DNA of 64,000 bases from Lottia gigantea (lineage: Eukaryota > Mollusca > Gastropoda > Lottiidae). The stretch covers positions 1,920,281 to 1,984,280 of the forward strand of contig NW_008709614.1 of NCBI RefSeq assembly GCF_000327385.1. Reading direction: 5' to 3'. Shown here piece after piece: positions 50,951 to 64,000 of this stretch (positions are counted from its first letter, which is position 1; each line of letters begins with the position of its first letter). Under the pieces are notes generated by a model, which saw nothing but the letters and a program-made list of their open reading frames with translations, did no database searches and had not been told where the DNA came from. The translations under genes and the position numbers were made by a program.

Positions 50951-52951
50951 TGTATCAGTTATGACAAGAGTAGATACGGATTTTACTCAAAACGTTGTTT
51001 TGAACACATGCAATGGGACAAAAGGAAAGGTTTGGCTTAGAATGGTGTTGCATAGAATGGTGTTGCATAGCATAGACTGTATAGTTGTCATAGTTTTTAT
51101 TGGATCAGTTCCAATGTTCACTGAGTTGAAAATGGGTAACTAATATTATAAAAAAAAATGGTAGATATAAAGATCAAATGAAATTGATCAATCGGCTTCA
51201 TTTCTTCTGATTGACACTGGAAGTTAAAATAACAGTCTAGATTTAGATGATATTAGGTTGATAAAAATAATCTAAACTTTGATCATTACATACTATCAAA
51301 TTATCATTACACCAAAATAATCTTAATTAATCTCAAATTAGTTCAGTAAAGTGGCACTAGTTATTATCAAAACAAGACATACTTAAACTAGAAGAATCAA
51401 GGAAAAGGGCATTTTTTAAGATCACGAAAACATTGAACCAATGTAACACTTGTTTCTTGAAAACAAAAATCATTAGAAAATTTTAAACTTTAACTTCAAA
51501 CATTCCAATATACGACCGACACTTTAACAAAGTAAAGAAAGTATACGTTTACTCCATGATACAGAAGAACATTTTTGAAGCTTGTGAAGACGAAACTAAT
51601 CCAAGATCTCACCAATAGTAGCCCAAATAAACACACCAAATTTTGCCACGAATCCCACCAAGAGCCAGCAACAGGTGAACATTTGCACATTTTTTGTATA
51701 TACGCATGTTTATACTTGTAATACGGATTATTGTATATGAAGGGAAGAAAAATTTGGAGGAATAATCGACAACATAAAAAACCCAAAATGTAGAAAACAA
51801 ATTCACGTCAATTCTTTGGTATTGATGGTAGCGTTTACTCCTTCAAAATTTCGGATCGTTGTTTCAACAATTTAGGTGCCCTACTTACTTCTAATAGCAA
51901 TAGTATGGTTCCTGCAATTGTTAACTTCCGGTATTGTGGTTTGGTTGGATTAGAATGTTGTGGAAAGAAGATGACGGTTGCAAGCCCAAGAGATATATTT
52001 TAAGTCCAGTTTATCAATTTTAAATCAACTGGGAAGCAAACCTCAACTAACGTTTTATTTTAATGGAGAACTGTACTGTAACCAGATTCTAAAGGAATGC
52101 CAGGTACTGCAAAGGTTTGAAAGTATATATGACTGGGCTACAACATATTTATAGCCACAACATCGATAAGCTTATTTTAACTCTAAGTCAAGAGAAATAA
52201 GAGTTCATCTTAATACAAATCTATGCTGATTAAGCCTACCTCACCATTATGAATAAGCATACGAAGTTTGGCCAAGACGCTATAGAAAAGCAAATTGTAT
52301 ACAGATAGATGTGCAGACAGACAATCGATGGACTAAGCTTCGATAACAAGTTTGGTAATCTCACCGTCATTCTTCCAGACTGACAAGATGTTTAAACTAA
52401 TCACGAATAGATAAAGCGAAATAAAACTACTTTTAGACAACATTCTGTAATCCTAAATCTTAATTTCTGGAATGTTACTAGCATTTATTAGAACTGAATT
52501 TGTAAGGAATCGCTACATGTCTGATCATGTTTATTTTGGTAATATCAACACCGGGAAATATAACACATTAACTAATGGAAATATAAAATACTATTTAATT
52601 TATCATTTAGTAATGAGTTATAGTATTATTTTACTGACATTTAAACAATAACGATCTGGATACATGTCAAACTAGCAATCGTGATCATAATAACTCGTAA
52701 CTCAATGTTCATTTATTTATCAATACCAGTTTAATATAATTAACCACCAGACCTTATTTTGAATGTTATTCGGTAATTGTTCTGTACAGACATTTATTAT
52801 TCATTTTTATTACCCTTACTTTACCGTATATATTCCAGTAAAATATCGGATGGCGGGGCTCTTTCTCAGTTGATAAATATATTGCTCTACAGAAGGAACA
52901 AAAACATAGAAAAGGTATAGAAAACAATAGATCCCTCTTCTATTAGTATCT
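50951..52951. other. Intergenic, no gene supported
   Basis: Overlapping minus-strand frames of 96 and 65 codons at 51496-51806 are rich in Phe, Leu and Tyr and have no family signature. Otherwise featureless AT-rich DNA. Confidence 0.55.
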
Positions 52952-53470
52952 AGTAAGAAGAAGGAGAATGTGAGAAGATAAAGGAGAAGGAGTGGAGTAA
53001 GAAGAAGGAGAATATGAGAAGATAAAGGAGAATGTGTGGAGTAAGAAGAAGGAGAATGTGAGACGATAAAGGAGAAGGAGTGGTATAAGAAGAAGAAGGA
53101 GAATGTGAGAAGATAAAGGAGAAGGAGTGGAGTAAGAAGAAGGAGAATGTGAGAAGATAAAGGAGAAGGAGTGGTGTAAGAAGAAGAAGGAGAATGTGAG
53201 AAGATAAGGGAGAATGGGTGGAGTAAGAAGAAGGAGAATGTGAGAAGATAAAGGAGAAGGAGTGGTGTAAGAAGAAGAAGGAGAATGTGAGAAGATAAAG
53301 GAGAATGGGTGAAGGAAGAAGAAGGAGAATGTGAGAAGATAAAGGAGAAGGAGTGGTGTAAGAAGAAGAAGGAGAATGTGAGAAGATAAAGGAGAAGGAG
53401 TGGGGTAAGAAGAAGGAGAATGTGAGAAGATAAAGGAGAAGGAGTGGTGTAAGAAGAAGAAGGAGAGATT
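52952..53470 (+). repeat. Purine-rich minisatellite with alternating 44/47-bp units
   Basis: About 12 units of GTAAGAAGAAGG, AGAATGTGAGAAGATAAAGG and AGAAGGAGTGG. From the third unit on, a 44-bp type (GTGGA/GTAAGAAGAAGG) alternates with a 47-bp type carrying one extra GAA, giving a higher-order period near 91 bp. The minus-strand 251-codon Leu/Ser/Phe-rich frame over this region is a by-product of the repeat. Confidence 0.95.
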
Positions 53471-53700
53471 TGACTATGAAAAAATAGAAGGTGAGGGAGA
53501 ATGGGAGGTAAGAAAATAAAGGAGAAGGAGTAGGGTAAGAAGAGGTAAGAAGATGAAGAAATAGGTAACAAGAAGACGTACGAGAAAGTAAAGAGATGGC
53601 GGGGAAATCAAAAAGATAAAGGAGAAGGTGGGAAGATAAAGGAGTTCAGGAAGGCACAGAAGCTTGGAGTTAAGTGAGAAGACGAGGGGCGATGATTATA
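53471..53700 (+). repeat. Decayed purine-rich continuation of the minisatellite
   Basis: GA-rich sequence with recognisable pieces (GATAAAGGAGAAGG, AAATAAAGGAGAAGG) but no regular period. It fades out near 53690. Confidence 0.7.
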
Positions 53701-56595
53701 ATGATAAACAAGGGGCGAATACAATAAATGTGTATAATACGCTGTTCAAGCAATACTAAAACCACCTATTGATGTCAATCTTTCTGTTCATATAGGTTCT
53801 ATTTTGACTACGTGACAGATTTTATGTGCACTTATCGTCATACACGGTATTAATATTTGTAATTTACATGCCGTTACCCCGGATTAAATGCACGTCCATA
53901 TTTTCATGTATAGTTAATGTTTATAATGTTGTTATCGGTTACAATGGTATTCAATCAAATTAGTAGTCACAATAATGTTCAATGTATGTCTCTTTTATTC
54001 ATAGTTTTATTTCAGTTTTATTAACCATTCCGTTCGAAACTTACCAGATATTCCTTTCTAGAAGTGATATCAAATTTGATTATTGCACTAAGCTGCTGAC
54101 TGATATTGATTCTTGCAAAGAGAACATCAGACAATACCAATGTATGTTATCAGGTATACTTACAGAGAATAGAAATAGATTACTTGTACAATTACAGATA
54201 TTACTCATATAAAGTACACAAATATGACATGTACAATTGGCAACATTAGCAATGTTATATAAACATACATAAATGATTTGTTTAGAGCAAGACGTACATA
54301 CATATAGACGTCAAGAAAGCATGCATAGATAACAGATGACATGTACATATAATTATATGGTCATTATATAGACTAAGTTACTTCTTCATGCCATGCAGAT
54401 TATGAAAAAAATATCAAATACCCTTTTGTCACCTCAGTGCCTATTATTATAACGTTTGCAATTTGTCAATCAAGAATGTTATCTTTTAGGAAAAGAACGG
54501 AAGCTAGAATGATCATCTTACGTAAGGTCTAAAGCGTTATGATGACATTGGGTCTGTAATCTTATTCTTTCAGGATATCATATTCATAGCACGATTCTCT
54601 CTCCCCACATCCGCCCAGGCCAGAGGATAGAGTTCCACAAACATTGTTTAATTTATGAGCAATCAATCAAAACTAGTGTCATAGCTGAGTTGCATACACC
54701 TTGAACCGAAAACCACTTGGCAAAAGTTTGCAAGGATAATCGGTTTTAGTGGTATGGTTCAATAGGACGATACAGTGAGTGTTCAAATACTCGAATATAC
54801 CTACTGTGAAAATGGTCATGGTATTGAGCCCTACTCAGTATTTTGGTGCAGATACACTTGTTAGTATCTTGCTGACGTTTTTAGTTCTTTGGGTAACATA
54901 GTAGCATACTATAAACTGAGTCGGTATGCATATTATGTGTTGTGAATGAAATGGGTCTCTGTTTACTGATATCATTGAAACCAACAGGGCTAGGCCTAAT
55001 CAATACTAAGTCAACCAGGTTAAATAAGGAGTTCTGTATACTGTATTATATATACACCACTATCACAAGGGTTAAGGTAGTATAATTCCCGTACGTTATG
55101 AAACCCCACAATCTTGCTTGTCTATACAGATCAACGCGCCTTCTCTATGTAGTGATTGCCAACGACACTTTTATTATAATCGAATAGTCTGTCTCACAAG
55201 GCTAAATAGGGAGTTTCTCTATACCTGTCGTGTAGTGTTCAAATAGTGTTTGACTGTTACTTTGATAAAGGAATGCTATTCAAACAAAAGTAATATTTAT
55301 GATTCATGCTTGACTTTGATAAGAGTGTATTTGTGTGTTGTTATATAGAAACTGGAAAAACATTGGGATTGTTTACTTTTTACATACCATTGATCTTTTG
55401 GAAGGTTTTGAAATCACTTTGATAAGAAAAAACAGTTACGGATCCTCCCTCCCCCTTTTGCCCAACTAGAATCACTAGATTTGAAGAATTCTGATAAACA
55501 AACCATTCTCTGGCACAATTTTTTTACGACCCGTTGACACTTGTATACAATTTTTGGTTTTTCAGGTTTGGATGTTCTCTATTTGTATGTAAAAATAAAA
55601 TCATAATAATATCACTATAATATAACTATTTGTATTAAAACTCTAGCTAGCATATCTTATTCGTTGAATTTTATATTAATTTTTAATGCACACTTTCAAT
55701 ATCTGAGTAGTCATGGGCGGGAATTTAACTATCATATGATTTAGGGCAAGTTTAAACATGAAAGTGGCGGTAAAGAAACTAAAACGTTTGGACTAATTAT
55801 CAAATTTCACAATATTTAGATATCCTTTAAACACTGCAATATTTTACATACCTTGTGGTGGTGTAATGTAAAACAGATTTTGATAGAATTTCCAAAAAGA
55901 AAAGGAGATGGGGGTCATTTGTTTAGTTTTGTATAACAATTTTCTCTTGGTATACATTCAGGTATTTTGTTTCCCCGGCATGGTCATTTCATCTAAATTA
56001 GAGTGACTTGATCTCAGAAGTCTTAATCTGAAAAGTCTGAGATTATTCAAATTTTGTTTATTGCCATTATTGCTCGACATTCACTTGTTTGATATTAGTT
56101 CGATTCTTGTAGTTTTTTTGTTCTTCATCAAAACGAAGACAGCATTCTATATTTTAAAGTCGAATGTCATTTTAGCCTGAATGGGGAAAATTCGAGAACA
56201 GGATCACTAAATCACATTAAATTTCTAAATCGGAACTTATTAAGGTCCGTAAATATGGGATATTTCATGCAATATATATTGCAGAAAATGGCAACGAAAT
56301 AATTTGAAAAGATCAAATGTTGAAGAAATTAAAAAGTTAAAAAGTATTGATTGTTGATGATTGATTTTGGTGGTTGGTGTTAGTTACCACGTTATTGATT
56401 TAATATCAATATTATTCAAATCAATCAGATAATGTCCTTAATGACAATTTCATTACTTTCTTAACAATAGAGCGAGACTACTAATGTACATTACAATAGG
56501 AATGAGTGACTAAGGTAATCGAGACTAGAAGTATTAGCTGGGTGTCCAGATAAAGAAACAGTGATTGAAAGTGTGTTTACGATTTGTTTGTATGT
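53701..56595. other. Intergenic upstream of beta-tubulin
   Basis: No coding exon or RNA gene seen. Confidence 0.6.
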
Positions 56596-56609
56596 GTTGT
56601 CCTGGGGAC
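56596..56609 (+). promoter_or_regulatory. X-box (RFX-type) in the beta-tubulin promoter
   Basis: GTTGTCCTGGGGAC fits the X-box consensus RYYNYY-N(1-3)-RRNRAC at every position with a two-base spacer, and shares 10 of 14 bases with the palindrome GTTGCCATGGYAAC. It lies 95 bp upstream of the ATG and 12 bp upstream of the TATA box. X-boxes bound by RFX/DAF-19 factors drive cilium genes in animals, typically about 100 bp before the start codon. Confidence 0.55.
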
Positions 56610-56621
56610 TCGTGAAACACA

Positions 56622-56657
56622 TATAAAAGATCAAGAGAGCCTAGCCCTAATCATTGC
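56622..56657 (+). promoter_or_regulatory. TATA box and initiator of beta-tubulin
   Basis: TATAAAA at 56622-56628, followed about 30 bases later by TCATTG (56651-56656), a good initiator match. This predicts transcription start near 56653 and a 5' UTR of about 50 bases. Confidence 0.7.
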
Positions 56658-56703
56658 CTTAGAGGGTCAACCAACACACAAGTCATAAAAAGTTAAAGTC
56701 AAA

Positions 56704-59079
<2,376 letters not shown>

Positions 59080-59316
59080 ACTTGAACTTGAAGAAACGTC
59101 CTTGACCCTAATTCATAAAATTTGTTCTGTCTTTTGTTTGTCCCTATTTGTGTTTGTATTGTCGTTCTTGACTGAGAACAAATTTCAAATTGCAGTTACG
59201 TGACTATAAAGCTACGCATCTCAGCTACAACAACCAAAGAACAATCATGATCGATTCCATCTTAATTTATCTTTCATCTTCCATTTTTGTTACCTTATAT
59301 ATGTTTGTTTTGTCCG

Positions 59317-59347
59317 AATAAAATAAATTAAACGTTTAACAAATAAA
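59317..59347 (+). terminator. Polyadenylation signals of beta-tubulin
   Basis: AATAAA at 59317-59322, 59322-59327 and 59342-59347, followed by a GT-rich stretch (GTGTATTGTCTTCTG) at about 59359. This predicts a 3' UTR of about 270-290 bases. Confidence 0.75.
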
Positions 59348-59374
59348 AGCTCAGAACAAGTGTATTGTCTTCTG

Positions 59375-61763
59375 CGAATAAAACCAACTAGGATACAGAC
59401 GAGGGCTAACCAAAGATTGTTACCTCCATCCTCAGTCACAATGAGAATCCAAACGGTAGTTTAGCTGAAGATTTATCAGCAATAATCGAAATATCGAGGC
59501 TCACTACTTTCTTGTTGAGAAAGTGGACGGAGAGCGATCTGCTATAACGTGAGAATTTAGCACGACACAAACATTTCAAATTTAGATCTTTGACTATGAC
59601 TTTAAGTGCACTGTTCAGATCACAGATAAAATAAGCGGGCGTCTATTCCCGATACAAATGAACTCGTGGAAACTACTGTCTTTCCAAGAATACATTGATC
59701 AAGCTAATCATCATTGTGCTTCCGGTCTTAAGACTAAAGTTGCTCTTTTATTCCTAGAGAGTTCTCTGTAGGGGCCTTAATTAATGATCGCGAAGAATTT
59801 CGCTCCCAGTCATTTGCTTGTATAAACTAGCCATTTCCAGTGATATAAAGTAATAACAAAATAGAATAAAATGATACTTTGGAATCAAACATCAGATCCA
59901 CGTTAACTTGATCATATATGGAATTCTCGTTGATGATAGATATTGATGATCCTCTTTCCTACCACTGGAACAAAGGCAAGATTTCCTTCAAAACTTAAAA
60001 GTTTATCAACCCAAACTAACCGAACTGATTGTCTCTGTATACTGAAAATACATGTTTTGTTATTGGTTTTGGGTCTAGTTCATCTGACACTCTCCAAAAC
60101 AAGAAGAAGAAAAGATAGAACATATTCAAAGGACGAAAATCTTTAAACACTAAACTACTGAATCATCTTTCAGTGATGACTGAAGATGAACAATACTCTC
60201 AGGGACTTCACCTCACAACCCCAGACCCCCTGTCATGACAAATTAAGATGGTGTTGGATTAGCCCAACCTAAGGGGTGGATACCGTACAATTATGGAAAT
60301 AGCTGGCCTTTTACCGAGCGATTAGCTGCTCAGTTGGTAGCCTAATTATTGACTCTGTCTTCAATATTGCTTGTAGGCTTATCTTCATAGAATACTCGCT
60401 CACCCATTGTATTACACGGTGTCAATTTTCTACAAGTTTTTGTGTTGTCGCTCTAATTTACTCAAAATTTGTGACCATATCCAAACTTCTTTTGTCAGTT
60501 TTAAACATTGTCTTTATCAGTACTATGGATATCATTTTTATATTGCACAATATCACTAAAGATCAAATAATTTTCATTCATTTCTAGAATATAATGATCG
60601 ATCACCTTTAAATAAACTTCAGGTATGTGTTGTTGTTGTTTTACACTTTCTTTGTCTTTTTTCTAGCAAAATGCCTTGCCATTCAGATTTCCTCCGAATA
60701 TTGACAGTTTGGAATATTAAACACTAGCGTACAAGTGTTTCTTTTTTATTTTTCACATCGACCAAGTACTACATTAATCGAACAACCAACCCGACAAGGG
60801 ATTACCGAAAAAAATGAAAAAAAGATAACGATCCGGTTAGTCAAAATTTAGCAGAATTTATTTGGACACGAGTGAAGCACCACCGATCAAAAACACCTTC
60901 CATGTTACATATTATAGAAAGTTGAGAGAAATAAGAAAAGACTATCATTGTCTCGGCTGTCAAGTTGTGTTCACAAGAGCTGACGCCCCGTCGAGACTAA
61001 ACTTAAAGTGACGATGGTGGGATTGCCGAGGACAGTAGAGCTTCGATTTCCCGCGTTACAAATTATTGGTTTAACTGACCACAAAAACGGAATATAAAGT
61101 TAAAGAAGAGGCAGTGGGAGCGTCTACAGAGCTACATGCATTGTAATGGTTTGTTTATTTCTATCAAGTCAGGGATGGCAAGATTAATTTCAAATATATT
61201 GATCTCCCATATTGACTATTTGCTGATTGAGTACAGATCAATACATGTACATGTCATCCGCGCACGTTTTTATTGACATGGTGATAAATAATTCGCCTAT
61301 AAAAAATACTGAGCCAAAATGTGCAGATTCTGTGGGTTTTTTTTTAAATTCATAAAAGCATTGAACACGAATGACGTCTGTCTGCTAGTAATCAACAATG
61401 CTGTTATAAACGAATTATTTCGATAGTTTATGTTTGAATTTTTAATGACACAAAACAGTGTGACCTGATTTCAGTACCAAATTGGTCCGGGTCCATAAAC
61501 TTAAGCCACTGTGCATACTCGGTATTTGAAGTATCTTGAATTGACTGTTTAAGGACAACGGTTGGATAAAATTATAGACTCGCACACTTTAAATATAAGA
61601 TATTTAATAATGACCCCGACTGAGATTCGGTAATGTAGAAATTACTTTAAAACTCCGGGGCTTTTAGGCATTTAAATGTTATTTTAGACAACTCGCAGTC
61701 TTTTATCATCTCCCGTCAAAAACAAGTATTTAAGATGAAAATTGTCGAGACTTCTATCTCTAA
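59375..61763. other. Intergenic downstream of beta-tubulin
   Basis: No gene, RNA or clear repeat seen. Confidence 0.6.
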
Positions 61764-62207
61764 TTACATCTGAGAGCCTAAAGCGAACAGCTCACCCAAC
61801 CCCTCATTTTCACCACAGCTCCCTTTTAAGACAATTTGCCAGGTGCATCGAGTAAAAAGGCTGCGAGAAATTGTAGTTTCCCACAATACTTTTAACAGAC
61901 TTTTGTATGAGTACAGCGGTGTTCTTTTTATCAATTGCTTGACTATGACAGAAATTTGGCCATCAAGGCAGGATAACTTTGAGAATATTATTTGAATTGG
62001 GATAAACATAGTTTTGACTTTCTCCTTAGCACCTACATAATATCTAATTTTACACCATAACGTGCTTGGTGTAAATGCGATGGTTTGATACCAAATCTGA
62101 AATGCGTGGCAGACAAGATGACTACCTGCAGTAGGAACATCTCGGTTGCTCAGTTCCACCAGGTATCGTGACAGGTCCATAACCTTTGGATAATGAAATT
62201 GTTCCAT
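61764..62207 (-). CDS. Unassigned open reading frame, 147 codons
   Basis: A single uninterrupted frame that is long for DNA this AT-rich. The product has mixed composition with several Cys and Trp residues, no signal peptide, no clear membrane helix and no domain I recognise. There is no convincing promoter, splice site or neighbour that supports it. It could be a lineage-specific gene, an exon or chance. Confidence 0.2.
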   Translation of the reverse strand: MEQFHYPKVMDLSRYLVELSNRDVPTAGSHLVCHAFQIWYQTIAFTPSTLWCKIRYYVGAKEKVKTMFIPIQIIFSKLSCLDGQISVIVKQLIKRTPLYSYKSLLKVLWETTISRSLFTRCTWQIVLKGSCGENEGLGELFALGSQM

Positions 62208-63787
62208 TAACCAGATGATCTATATAACCGTACTGTCATATCAATATTTAAACTAAACAGTTATTGTCAAATACTTAAATTAATTGATGATAGCCTCGAT
62301 CATGCTGTATATTACACTGATTAATTAAAGCATAAAGAGAACTCGTTGATAGAGACTACAGAGAATATAGTTGAAAATAGCAGCGATAAAAAACAAGTTG
62401 TTCATATTAACTATTGTTAGATCTGATATCTAATCTCAACCCGAGTAAATTGATTCGACATTACAACTATCATTTAGACCGAGTAATAAAAGCCGAATCG
62501 GAAACAAATTAATTTGAATCTCCGAATTCACCACAGGAGTACACACAAAACAATGACGTCAAACAAAAGATAGATCTCATGGGAAGGTCACGTGATATAG
62601 GAGCATGCCGGTATTTCAATTTATTTTTCTCTAATATTGCGTTTTGTGTTTGTTCTTTTGTTAATAAAAATAACAAATGGCATTCAATATGAGCCGAGTT
62701 TCAATTTATACTGTGTTGTTTTTACATGGTTGAACAATAGAAACGAGGTGATTCAACACGAATAGGACATAGAAGTTTTTATACATGCCTGTACTATTTT
62801 CCTGGTTTAATGGGTTTCTATTACTAGCCATCTCTACATAATACATGGTAAATAGAGGCGAGGGTAAAAGCAATATGGGACCCTGGTCGAAACAATTACT
62901 CCGTAATGGGATCTTGATGAAGTCTTTATAGACAGATAATCCGAAATTCCCTTACCACGTCGAATTTTTTTTTATATCAATCCGAAACATGACTCTCGAT
63001 ATTTTGCTTCGTTTTCTCATTTATAGGCTTCGCGAATAACTTTTGTGAAGAGTTTTTCTGGGAGTAGCATGTTTATGGTGCCTGCAATTACAAATAAGCA
63101 ACAAAGGGAAGCTTACATGATTCCATGATATAAGTTTCAATGGCTCATCATTGTACAAAAATATAGAACCAGGAATTTGGACTAAAAAAAAATTTTTTTA
63201 ATCTCCCTTGCGTCCAAAAAAATTCACATTCGATAATCCTCGGCAGTTTCCATAAAGTTGAATCTGAGCTCTCACGGAAGCCATTTGTACCGCGATATGT
63301 TACAGAGCGCTAGCGTAATTTTCACTTAGCCCCATGGAAAATTCACTTACCGGGTGTTTTCATCAAACGAAGTCTGCACCCCTCGGTCTTCATAAGGGGG
63401 ATTTAAAGGTTTGTGTGAGTTTTGAATAAATATCATCCATTTGATGTAACTCACTCATTGAAATACTTTTGAGATGTTTCGGATTAAAGAAGTCGACATT
63501 CAGGTTTGAGTTAACTCCCCTGGGACCGACTAATCTTTTATACTGGCCAGTTGATTGAAACAATATTGCACATTTTATTGTTTAGTCCGGTTCCATTATA
63601 AGAGATAATATTGGCTTATTGTTTTCTTTCTCTCAGACTTGGTATCCTTTTCCTTCTTGATTGAATCCGTTGAAGCGTTTTTTTCTTATGGTGTCTTAAG
63701 AAAACTATTCCGTAGATGATGATTAATTCTAATCGTTCAATGAAATGACAGATAGATATACAGATGGTAGACTGGTAAACAAGAGTC
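62208..63787. other. Intergenic, no gene seen
   Basis: AT-rich; one perfect TGACGTCA at 62554-62561. Nothing else can be supported. Confidence 0.6.
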
Positions 63788-64000
63788 GTTGACTAAAGAT
63801 AGGAATAGTAGATTGATAGATAGGAATGGTTGTAGACTGAAAGATAGGAATGGTAGATTGATAGGTAGGAATGGTAGTCTGATAGATAGGGATGGTAGTA
63901 GGCTGATAGGTAGGAATAGTAGACTGATAGATATGAATTGTAGATTGATAGATAGGAATGGTTGTAGACTAAAGATAGGAATGGTAGATTATAGGTAGGA
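63788..64000 (+). repeat. Minisatellite of 21-24 bp units, running off the window
   Basis: Units such as AGATAGGAATGGTAGATTGAT with variants GGTTGTAGACTGAA and AGTCTGATAG. The string GACTAAAGATAGGAAT recurs 176 bases apart (63791 and 63967), hinting at a higher-order period. The in-frame Arg/Asn/Asp/Leu repeat protein is a by-product. Confidence 0.9.

Noticed and set aside
52816-53571. 251-codon Leu/Ser/Phe-rich frame on the minus strand
   Set aside because: Complement of the purine-rich minisatellite; no sequence outside the repeat supports a gene.

Overview
This is an AT-rich eukaryotic nuclear window (GC about one third by eye) with very few genes. It contains spliced genes, canonical GT-AG introns, polyadenylation signals, LINE and SINE debris and minisatellites. 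Four related repeat fragments, most ending in a GGGACGTAAAA box and two also running into CATTTC-rich tails, resemble short interspersed repeats I associate with gastropod molluscs. Together with the gene sequences this suggests a mollusc, perhaps a limpet-like gastropod. That placement is inference.

Two host genes are clear. A fez-family zinc-finger transcription factor (Fezf) lies on the minus strand at 43601-45085. It has an N-terminal Eh1 repressor motif, six C2H2 fingers and its whole coding region in one exon, with a probable 5' untranslated exon and intron out to about 46.4 kb. A complete four-exon beta-tubulin gene lies on the plus strand at 56704-59079. It has a TATA box, an RFX-type X-box just upstream and an axoneme-type C-terminal tail, which together suggest a ciliary tubulin. 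Fezf sits in a large gene-poor interval (about 13 kb of unassigned sequence on its 3' side before the first older repeat, about 10 kb toward the tubulin), as is common for developmental regulators.

The rest is mostly repeats. Around 12.7-21.7 kb there is a dense repeat block: a 33-bp minisatellite, a 24-bp-class minisatellite, dispersed repeat copies next to both, a broken Crypton-type tyrosine-recombinase element flanked by hairpins that share a motif, SINE fragments, and a tandem array of roughly 160-bp units that begins with a near-palindrome. Further on are a foldback element (26.7 kb), the 3' end of a LINE (30.0-30.6 kb), two copies of a MITE-like repeat (34.9 and 50.6 kb), a tRNA-like SINE head (36.7 kb), a purine-only minisatellite with alternating 44/47-bp units (52.95-53.5 kb) and a tandem array running off the right edge.

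The most useful leads are the ciliary promoter/tail pairing of the beta-tubulin, the terminal-hairpin architecture of the Crypton-like element, the excess of perfect TGACGTCA sites (six in the window, three in the 6.4 kb around Fezf), and a dispersed repeat that sits beside two unrelated minisatellites. I found no CRISPR array, operon, rRNA or functional tRNA.
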